Assembly: GCA_001313065.1 (NCBI GenBank)
Contig: BBFD01000249.1
Span: forward strand, 1-6,012
DNA from: Silvimonas sp. JCM 19000
GTDB taxonomy: Bacteria > Pseudomonadota > Gammaproteobacteria > Burkholderiales > Chitinibacteraceae
Reading direction: 5' to 3'
DNA length: 6,012 nt
Part shown: one piece after another, positions 1-5,440 of the stretch
Position numbering within the stretch: position 1 is the stretch's first letter
Layout of the letters: each line of letters starts with the position of its first letter
Made by a program: the position numbers and the translations under genes
Notes under the pieces: model-generated
What the model saw: the letters and a program-made list of their open reading frames with translations, nothing else
Told to the model about the DNA's origin: nothing
Database searches by the model: none

Positions 1-2038
1 GCCGCCATGCACCGCCACGCTGCCAGACAGGCTCAGGCCCAGTTGCTGATAGGCCGCACCGGCGCTGATGCCGCCACCGACCGTGGCATAACGCCCGGCA
101 AAACTGAGCGTGCCATCGCCACGCCCGGCACCGGCGCATGATGCGCATTGAGGCGTAGCTCAGGGTGCGCTCGGCCAGCGCGGTGCCGTTAATGCCGAGT
201 TGTTCCGATATCCCGCTCACGCTGTCGTGCAGCACGCTGCTGTTCAGCGTCGCCGTGCCCAGGCTGCTGCGGGCGGGCGCGCCAAACGGAATCGACAGGT
301 TGGCGCTGACTTGCCGCGTTGCCCCTCCGCCCCCATTGCGGCCCTCGGTGTAATACACGCCGAGGGCATACGGGCCGACGGCCGTGCTATAGCCCAATTG
401 CGCCGACAGCGCGCGCGGCCCGGCGTGATAGGACTGCTGCGTCACCGCAGCGTACAGCGCGCCCATGCGTCCGAGCGACTGGCTAAGGTTGCCCTGCAAC
501 TGGATTTTGCGGGCGCCCAAGCGCGCCAGATCTTGCATATGCTCGTGCGGCTTGCCGGTGCGCTGTTCCAGCATCGCCTCGGCAAAACTGCGATAACCAG
601 AACTGGAATAACGCGTGCCGAGTACCCGCAGATTCAAACCATTGCCAAACACCTTGCCGTACAGCATACGTACCGACTGGCCGCTGAGCGCGGCACCGCT
701 GGCCGACCAGTTGGCCAGCGTGCTTGATTGCGCCAGGTCGAATGACAGCGCGCCCAATTCGCCCAGATTCTTGCCCAGCCCGAATATGGCCGCCTGATAT
801 TCATAGGCGCCCAGCAAGCCGCCGTACACCGTCAGATCAAACTGCATGCCGCGCGTGGCCGTGGCCTGGCCAAACCAGGACCATGTTGGCGTGCCCCATC
901 GCGATAGCGCCAAAGGTGGCGCTATAGCGGAAGCCGCCCTCGCGCACCAGCGCCGGCAACGAGGCAAATGGCGTAACAAAGCGGGTTTCGCGGCCGTCGG
1001 CTTCGGCGATGGTGACTTCCAGGTCGCCGGTGGTGGCATTGGGCAGGTTATCGATGGCAAATGGCCCCGGCGCCACCAGGCCACTATAGATTTCAAAGCC
1101 GCGCTGGCGAATGCTGATGCGCGCATTGGTCTGCGCCACCCCGCGCACCACCGGCACATAACCTTGTTGCTCATCCGGCAGCATGGCGTCGTCCGAGGCC
1201 AGTTGCAGGCCGCTGAACGCCACGCCATCGAACAGGTCGGCTGGCGTGACGGCCTGGCCCAGCGTTAGCCGCGCCTGCACGGGCGCAATATCGCGCTGGG
1301 CGTAGTTATCCAGCGCCTGCACGGTATTGGCTTGGCCGCGACTGCTTTGTGCATTCAACGTTGAACGCAGCCGCCACGCACCCAGATTGAGGCCAGCCCG
1401 CGCGCTGGCATAGGCGGTATCGCTGCGCACGCCAGCGGCGCGGCCGCTGGCCGCATTGACGCTGTATTCCAGCAAGCCCGCGCTGGTGCCGTTATCCCAC
1501 TGCGCCATGTTGGCACCGCGCGGGGGCCGGGACATCCAGACTTGCGGCACTCCGATTTCCAGGCGTTGCTGCAGCAGATCAAAATTCACGCTGGCTTGCG
1601 GGATCAGCGCGGGCAAATCGACGCAATCGGCCTGGTCGGGCGTCGCGGCCACAGCGTGTTGCAGGTCTATGCCCCATTGTTGCAGCAGCGCGCGGCTGAG
1701 GCAGGGTGTGGCATCAGACTGGCTATCCGCAGCAGCCACAAATTGCAGATCGCGCACCGTCACCTGGCGGCCATTGAGCCAGACCTCGGCGCGATACAGG
1801 CCCGGCTGTACCACATTGCGTTCGGCATAGCCGGAGATATCCACATTGCTTTGATCTTCCGGACTGCCCAGCTGCAAAAAAAGCCGGATCAAAGCCCAGG
1901 CTACGCGAGGGCTGCAAGGGCGCGGCGGGTGCGGGCTCTGCCGCCAGCGACAGTGGCGCGCCGAGCGTCAACAACAGGCAGAAACCAGGCGACCGGGGAC
2001 AGTCGCAGCCGCGTGTGCGGCCAGTTCAGACTGAGACA
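1..2038 (-). CDS. Fimbrial outer-membrane usher (FimD/PapC family), 3' end off-window, reading frame broken at about four places
   Basis: The usher is the outer-membrane pore that receives chaperone-subunit complexes and assembles and secretes the fimbria. The longest intact piece is 1892-837. Joined with flanking frames it reads as one protein: a hydrophobic signal segment ending LSLAAEP; the N-terminal chaperone-binding domain from GFDPAFLQLGSPEDQSNVDI with a Cys pair (PCLS and ADCVDL); the barrel and plug region with the family motifs VPQVWMSRPPRG, DEQQGYVPVVRGVAQTNARI, VAPGPFAIDNLP, GDLEVTIAEADGRE and GGFRYSATFGA; then, in a second frame from about 894 down, WFGQATATRGMQFDLTVYGG, and from about 118 down, in a third frame, DGTLSFAGRYATVGGG and LSGSVAVHGG. 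About 675-680 residues lie here against the usual 800-850, so the last barrel strands and C-terminal domains are outside. The proposed start is ATG at 2038, 13 bases after the chaperone stop; it is uncertain because a shift falls inside the signal peptide. Family assignment is secure; whether the gene is functional is not. Confidence 0.9.
118..158 (-). other. Frame break in usher gene (one extra base or two missing)
   Basis: Upstream the minus frame reads usher-like sequence ending ALAERTLSYA (codon AGC at 160-158). Downstream, usher-like sequence resumes as GDGTLSFAGRYATVGGG (GAT codon at 117-115), which is offset by one base. The exact site cannot be fixed: short GG, GGG and CC runs in the interval are all candidates, and no residue in the interval is conserved enough to decide. 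Confidence 0.75.
894..897 (-). other. Frame break in usher gene at a four-base G/C run (one extra base)
   Basis: The minus strand reads ATG GGG CAC and soon runs out of family-like sequence, stopping at 837. Removing one G of the GGGG run gives GAIAMGTPTWSWFGQATATR followed by GMQFDLTVYGG, a continuous usher barrel sequence that stays open for a further 700 bases. The join is exact and needs only a single base. Confidence 0.85.
1876..1882 (-). other. Frame break in usher gene at a seven-base T (minus) run
   Basis: With seven T on the coding strand the frame reads FDPAFFAAGQSG and then nonsense until a stop near 1723. With six T it reads FDPAFLQLGSPEDQSNVDIS, the expected start of the mature usher N-terminal domain. 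A single extra T therefore separates the signal-peptide part from the body of the protein. It could be a sequencing error in the homopolymer or a slipped-strand site. Confidence 0.88.
1977..2012 (-). other. Frame break inside the usher signal peptide
   Basis: The frame starting at ATG 2038 reads MSQSELAAHAAATVPGRL and stops (TGA) at about 1969, while the hydrophobic core LLLTLGAPLSLAAEP lies in another frame. One missing C at 1977-1979 would give VPGRLVSALLLTLGAPLSLA, a good signal peptide. Alternatively two extra bases, one in the TTT at 1982-1984 and one a little upstream, would give RLRLSPVAWFCLLLTLGA. The single-base solution is simpler; the two cannot be separated from sequence alone. 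Confidence 0.6.
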
Positions 2039-2051
2039 TCGCGCGTCGTCT

Positions 2052-2772
2052 CTATGGCGCGGTAGCGGCGCGCTGGGCGCGAACCTTGAGCGGCACGCTG
2101 GTGCCGCCAAAGTCATTCATGCTGCTGAAAGTCACCTCGACGCTGGCGCCGGTATGGGCCGGCAGCGCATAACGCAGGCTTTGTTGTGGCAACACCATAT
2201 CGTTGCGCAGGGCCACGCCATCCGCGCTGGCATCCACCACCGTGACGGCATAGGCGGACGGGTTTTGCACCTGCAACTGCAGCGCGCCGGCGTCATCGCG
2301 CAACACTTGCCATTGCAATTGAGCGGCTGCCGTCTCCACCTCGCCCGCCAATTGCGCCGGGCGATAAAACATTTTGATGCGCGTGCGAATGGCAATCTGC
2401 AAGACGTTTTCAGTATCGGCGCGCGGCGGAATTTCTTTGACGTTTAAAAAAAACACCGATTCGCGGTCTTGCGGCAAAGCGCTGGTGTCAGTGGGGATAA
2501 TCTTGAGCACCATACTTTTTTTTGGCATCCACGCGTACCAAAGGCGGCGTAACCAGAAAGGGCGCTTTCTGGCCGGATTGATCTTCCACCCATGATTGCA
2601 CCAGATAATCGCGGTTATCGTTGTTTTGTAGCGGCACAGCCAAAGCCTGAGCATTGGCCTCAAAGATCACTCGAGTACTGCTGAGCGTAATGCCGGCCTG
2701 GACCGGAATCGCAAGCATTAATCCGCTATAAAGCGTGATCAGCATGGCAATCAAACGCGGACCTGCAAACAT
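2052..2772 (-). CDS. Periplasmic fimbrial chaperone (PapD/FimC family), interrupted by a +1 shift in an A8 run
   Basis: The chaperone binds fimbrial subunits in the periplasm, completes their incomplete Ig fold with its G1 strand and delivers them to the usher. Removing one base from the A8 run (minus) at 2523-2516 gives a 239-residue protein, the usual family length. A 26-residue signal peptide ends VQA; the mature chain begins GITLSSTRVIFE, which places Arg at mature position 8, matching the PapD subunit-anchoring Arg8. The second anchor is the Lys of RTRIKMFYRP, equivalent to PapD Lys112. Other family marks are ESVFFLNVKEIPP and the C-terminal MNDFGGTSVPLKV. As given, the first 94-residue frame ends at 2488 soon after DAKKK, and the rest is in another frame. 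ATG 2772 is preceded by a good ribosome-binding site. The gene lies 94 bases after the subunit gene and 13 before the proposed usher start. Confidence 0.92.
2516..2523 (-). other. Frame break in chaperone gene at an eight-base A (minus) run
   Basis: With eight A on the coding strand the frame reads VDAKKKYGAQDYPH and stops. With seven A it reads VDAKKSMVLKIIPTDTSALP, which continues into the rest of the chaperone. A second eight-base run in the same gene (T8 on the coding strand, 2453-2446, coding VFFLNV) is in frame, so long runs here are not always miscounted. Confidence 0.88.
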
Positions 2773-2776
2773 GGTT

Positions 2777-2782
2777 CTTCCT
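2777..2782 (-). promoter_or_regulatory. Ribosome-binding site of the chaperone gene
   Basis: The coding strand carries AGGAAG just before ATG 2772, with six bases between the AGGA core and the start codon. This supports the 2772 start and shows that the chaperone has its own strong translation signal rather than being coupled to the subunit gene. Confidence 0.75.
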
Positions 2783-2825
2783 GGCTAGATAATTGAATTC
2801 AATGCGCGACGGCGGGTGGGATTAA

Positions 2826-2857
2826 AGCGCAGCAGGCGCGCCGGCGCCTGCTGCGCT
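2826..2857 (-). terminator. Perfect 14-bp hairpin between subunit and chaperone genes (attenuator or RNA-stability element)
   Basis: AGCGCAGCAGGCGC at 2826-2839 is exactly complementary to GCGCCTGCTGCGCT at 2844-2857, with a 4-base loop. On the minus strand it begins 9 bases after the subunit stop codon and is followed by only a short TTTAAT, so it would be a leaky terminator at best. In fimbrial operons a hairpin after the major subunit gene is known to make subunit mRNA more abundant or more stable than the assembly-gene mRNA; that role here is inferred. Confidence 0.75.
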
Positions 2858-2866
2858 GCGGACTAT

Positions 2867-3391
2867 TTACTGATAACTCACCGTGAATTGCGCCTGCGCA
2901 TTAGCAGGACCGGTGGTAACGGCGGCGGCGGTCTGGATATAGCGTGCGCCAAATTGCAGAGTGTTGGAGCCGTTATTCAGGTTGGTGGACAGCGAGTCGT
3001 AGCCCAATAGCACCGGGCTGCCGTCCGGATACAGCAATTGCACTGCTACGCCCTTAGCCACGCCGATATCAGGTGTGAGTTTGATATGTTCGCCATCGGG
3101 CGTGGCGTCAAAACGGATGCTGGTTTTGGTGTAGGTGCCCACGGCGCAATTCTCCAGCACGATGGGGAATTTCTTGGTGGTTACGGTGGAGCCCACGCCG
3201 GTAAAACCCGTTGATGCGACTGCGCCAAATTCAACCAACTGGTCTTTTGTTTCCACGCTGATTGAGCATGGCGCGTCCACCACCGATCCTTTGAAATTAA
3301 CTGTGCCGTCATAGGCAAAGCCGTAACTGCTAGTACATATCGCTGCAATTGCAATTGCAGATTGAGTGAGACGTGCAATTCGGTTTTTCAT
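2867..3391 (-). CDS. Major fimbrial subunit (type 1 pilin, FimA family)
   Basis: This is the structural pilin exported to the periplasm and polymerised by the chaperone and usher. The 174-residue product is of normal size. A signal peptide (Lys/Arg near the N-terminus, then SAIAIAAI, ending YGFA) precedes YDGTVNFKGSVVDAPCSI. Cys42 and Cys82 (in LENCAVG) have the spacing of the conserved pilin disulfide. The C-terminus AQAQFTVSYQ has the penultimate Tyr and alternating hydrophobic pattern of the strand held by the chaperone. ATG 3391 is chosen because the signal peptide starts there; an in-frame GTG at 3433 would add 14 residues before it. It is the first gene of the operon and the only gene in the window without a frame break. 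Its base composition is visibly AT-richer than the usher and receiver-TPR genes, common for surface proteins and possibly a sign of transfer. Confidence 0.93.
   Translation of the reverse strand: MKNRIARLTQSAIAIAAICTSSYGFAYDGTVNFKGSVVDAPCSISVETKDQLVEFGAVASTGFTGVGSTVTTKKFPIVLENCAVGTYTKTSIRFDATPDGEHIKLTPDIGVAKGVAVQLLYPDGSPVLLGYDSLSTNLNNGSNTLQFGARYIQTAAAVTTGPANAQAQFTVSYQ
3343..3360. repeat. 18-bp perfect palindrome within the pilin signal-peptide codons
   Basis: CTGCAATTGCAATTGCAG equals its own reverse complement. It is made by the repeated GCA ATT codons of the AIAIA stretch in the signal peptide, so a coding explanation is sufficient. It lies 30-50 bases inside the gene. Confidence 0.5.
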
Positions 3392-3510
3392 GATGCGATC
3401 CACAAGAGAATTTGAGAATAAATAAGAAGCCACTGAAACCGGCGTGGTGGCGCGCTGAATAAGACCATGCCGACCACACGCGCTCGCATAGGACAGCTCC
3501 CAATTAATCC

Positions 3511-3535
3511 AGCACCGCAGTGACGGTGCTCACTG
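3511..3535. repeat. Two overlapping, mutually exclusive inverted repeats
   Basis: AGCACCG (3511-3517) pairs with CGGTGCT (3524-3530) around a 6-base loop CAGTGA. That loop, CAGTGA (3518-3523), can instead pair with TCACTG (3530-3535). The two stems share bases and cannot both form in one RNA molecule. Each is short, so chance is possible. The pairing exists on both strands. Confidence 0.45.
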
Positions 3536-3571
3536 CCAAAGGTGGTGCCAATATCTGCGGGTGCCGCAGGC

Positions 3572-3594
3572 AAAAAAAAGCGGCATTTACCGCC
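3572..3594 (-). terminator. Candidate intrinsic terminator (minus strand) inside the pilin upstream region
   Basis: On the minus strand GCGG-TAAATG-CCGC (3593-3580), extendable by one G-U pair, is followed directly by eight T (3579-3572). The T tract is typical of a Rho-independent terminator but the stem of four to five pairs is short. No minus-strand gene ends upstream of it, so if real it would end a small RNA or attenuate the fimbrial leader. Confidence 0.4.
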
Positions 3595-3651
3595 GTTCAG
3601 CGCCAATGCGTGTGGCATAAACCACAATCCGTCGGCGCCGTCTCGTCGGCG
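3572..3651 (-). ncRNA. Possible structured leader or small RNA (three hairpins and T8)
   Basis: Read on the minus strand, three stem-loops follow one another, each with a 6-base loop: CGCCG/CGGCG (3651-3636), TGTGG/CCACA (3626-3611) and GCGG/CCGC (3593-3580), ending in T8. It points toward the pilin gene, whose start is 180 bases further on. No known RNA family was recognised and no convincing promoter was found upstream, so this is only a candidate. Confidence 0.25.
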
Positions 3652-3783
3652 TGGCCAAGTCCGGGCAGAATCCGAATCAGCAAATTTTGATACGTTAGCT
3701 TACAAAGACTGGCCAGCCGCTGCGCCCTGCCCGACCGGCATGGCAATTTTTGCTTGCCACCTCTGTAACCTGGCCACAACTTT

Positions 3784-3789
3784 TATGAT
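3784..3789 (+). promoter_or_regulatory. Candidate -10 element for the receiver-TPR gene
   Basis: TATGAT differs from the sigma-70 consensus TATAAT by one base and lies 28 bases before ATG 3818, giving a short leader. No good -35 element is found at 16-18 bases spacing; TTGCCA at 3754-3759 is too far away (24 bases). No strong Shine-Dalgarno sequence precedes the ATG. Confidence 0.35.
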
Positions 3790-3817
3790 CAACCTCGTTG
3801 TGCTGAGCCCCTGCCCC

Positions 3818-5433
3818 ATGGCTCTACTGCGCTTGCAGAAGCCCGCGTTCTTGCCGCTGACGATTCGCCCACCGTGCGGCAATCGCTGCGGCTGACGCTG
3901 TCCACCATCGGCATCACCCGCGTCGACGTCGCCAGCAGCGTGGGAGAGACGCGGCGGCGCCTCAAGAACGGCAATTACGACGTGGTGTTGTGCGATTACG
4001 ATTTTGGCGGCGGCATGAACGGGCAGGAATTGCTCGAAGAATTACGCCGCACCGGCGAACTGCCCTTATCGACGATCTGGTTCATGATCACGGCCGAAGC
4101 CTCGTATGAACGCGTGGTGGCGGTGGCCGAAGTGGGTCCGGACGACTATTTGCTCAAGCCATTTACCGGTGCCAGATTGTCGGATCGGTTGCGCAATGCA
4201 TGGGATCGCAAACAAGCGCTAAAACCGTTGTATGAAAAGATTGCCGACGATGACATCAACGGCGCAATCCAGATTGCGCGCGAATTAATGCCGCGCGCCG
4301 ACGCGTCTTATCGCAATGATTTATTGCGGCTGTTATCCAGCCTGTTGCTCGAAGCCGGACGGCTGGATGAAGCGCGAACCTTGTACGAAGAAATCCTGAA
4401 CAAACGCGTGGTGCCGTGGGCGCGGCTAGGCCTGGCTAAAGTGTTTAATCGACAAGGGCGCAAAGAACAGGCCAATACGCTGTTGAATACGGCAATCAGC
4501 GAACACGCCAATTACGTGGATGCGTATGAGGAGCTGGCGCATTCCTATCTGGCGGAAGGCCGGCTGGAAGATGCAATGGGCGTGTTCGACCAATGCCTGA
4601 CCATTTCGCCGAACAACGTCTCGCGCCTGCAAAAGGCCGGCAATCTGGCCAATATGCTGGGGCAATCCGATAAAGCGCGCGCCTTACTGGAAAAAGCCGT
4701 GGCCTGTGGCGGCAATAGCAGTGCCCTGGCGCCGGAGACCGTATTGCAATTGGCGCTGGCGGCCAAACGCGGCGGCGTGGCAGCCGATGCCGATAAATAT
4801 CTGCGCACGCTGGTGGATGTGGCGCGGCGTGATGGTGGCGTCAATAGCCAGGTGGTCGGCATACTCGCGGCCGCTATCTTTGGCGGTAAAGCCGATGAAT
4901 TAAACAAGATCGAGCCGTTTTTGCATCACCCCGAATTCACGCTGGAATTGGCGGTTAATCTGATCATGACGGCCGATCTGGTTTGCCCACCCACGGTGGA
5001 GGGCGAGCGCCCGGCTCCGGGCATACCGCCGTGGCGCTGGCTGCAGGCGCTGGCACAACGTTTTATCACCACGCGCCAGACTTCCGGCGTGCTGGAAAGC
5101 GCCGCCAATCTGCGCCCGGCCTGGAAAGACTTTATCCAGCGTATCGGCCAGGACGTGATCGATCTGAACAACCGCGGCGTGCAATTGATGATGCGCAACG
5201 CGGTCAGCGAATCCGTGGGTTTGCTGGTCGAAGCGGCCGAGCGCACGCTCAACAGCCGCTTGATGTTGTCGGCCGCGCATGCACTCAATCGCTATCTGCA
5301 ATCCGGCACGGTAGAGGCCAGCGAAAAACGGCGCTTGCTGCATCTGGCCGATCAGTTTCTGGCGCGTTTGCATGGCTCGATCGGGCACGATGTGCTGTTC
5401 AAACTGCGCGAAGATCTGGGGCTGAATAAATAG
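3818..5433 (+). CDS. Response regulator: CheY-like receiver plus TPR domain, start region frameshifted
   Basis: A signalling protein with an N-terminal receiver domain and a TPR protein-interaction region in place of a DNA-binding domain. Adding one base near 3839-3840 restores MALLRLQKARVLAADDSPTV in one frame with the long open frame that ends at 5433, giving 538 residues. Without it, the frame can begin only at GTG 3874 and would lose the acidic Asp pair of AADDS that binds Mg2+. In restored numbering the phospho-acceptor is Asp60 (VVLCDYDFGGG), the switch Thr is Thr92 (WFMITAEAS) and the conserved Lys is Lys114 (DYLLKPFTG), so the receiver looks competent. TPR-like helix pairs follow at roughly residues 160-320, with LLLEAGRLDEARTLYEEIL, LGLAKVFNRQGRKEQANTLL, ELAHSYLAEGRLEDAMGVF and AGNLANMLGQSDKARALLEK. 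The last 200 residues are helical and unassigned. No membrane segment or DNA-binding motif is seen. Its output is presumably a partner protein. It is transcribed away from the fimbrial operon. Confidence 0.9.
3837..3843 (+). other. Frame break at the start of the receiver domain (one base missing)
   Basis: From ATG 3818 the frame reads MALLRLQKPAFLPL and ends after 3895. The family-typical ARVLAADDSPTVRQSLRLTL is in the frame of GCC at 3841, which has no in-frame start codon between the TAA just before 3770 and GTG 3874. One extra A in the AA of CAGAAG joins the two exactly. Confidence 0.75.
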
Positions 5434-5437
5434 CCCC
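5418..5437. terminator. Small hairpin between convergent genes
   Basis: GGGGCT (5418-5423) pairs with AGCCCC (5432-5437) around the 8-base loop GAATAAAT, overlapping the stop codon at 5431-5433. It is symmetric and sits in the 7-base gap between two converging genes, so it could end transcription from either side, but no T tract follows. Confidence 0.35.
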
Positions 5438-5440
5438 GAC

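Larger units (their letters stand above)
3392..3817. other. Divergent intergenic region between the pilin and receiver-TPR genes
   Basis: These 426 bases hold no convincing gene. They must contain the promoters of both divergent genes and are rich in small inverted repeats: overlapping hairpins at 3511-3535, one at 3555-3569, and three in 3580-3651 next to an A8/T8 tract. The stretch just upstream of the pilin start (3400-3430) is AT-rich, with TTATTTATTCT on the minus strand that could hold a -10 element, but no clear -35 element was found and no sigma-54 site (GG-N10-GC) was seen. Confidence 0.6.

Noticed and set aside
200..727. Plus-strand open frame of 175 codons
   Set aside because: It overlaps the usher gene antisense. 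The minus-strand frame encodes conserved usher barrel sequence; the plus frame is Arg/Ala-rich with no recognisable domain.
1542..2447. Plus-strand open frame of 301 codons
   Set aside because: It runs antisense across usher and chaperone genes, whose minus-strand products carry clear family motifs. Its His/Arg/Gln-rich composition is typical of a high-GC shadow frame.
3329..3340. Possible lipoprotein signal around Cys19 of the pilin
   Set aside because: The residue before Cys is Ile, which does not fit a lipobox, and a normal signal peptidase I site (YGFA) follows.
3343..3360. 18-bp palindrome as an operator
   Set aside because: It is fully explained by repeated Ala-Ile codons of the signal peptide and lies inside the gene.
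3388..3627. Minus-strand open frame of 79 codons upstream of the pilin gene
   Set aside because: It starts at a non-ATG codon, runs across the hairpins and T8 tract and overlaps the pilin start; composition is not protein-like.
3392..3650. Cyclic-di-GMP riboswitch upstream of the pilin gene
   Set aside because: None of the conserved GEMM motifs is visible on the minus strand.
3740..3760. Sigma-54 promoter at TGGCAATTTTTGC
   Set aside because: The spacing between GG and GC is 8 or 12 bases, not the required 10.
3542..3895. Plus-strand open frame of 117 codons before the receiver-TPR gene
   Set aside because: Only its last part, from ATG 3818, is relevant as the true N-terminus of the receiver protein; the upstream portion has no start signal and no recognisable sequence.
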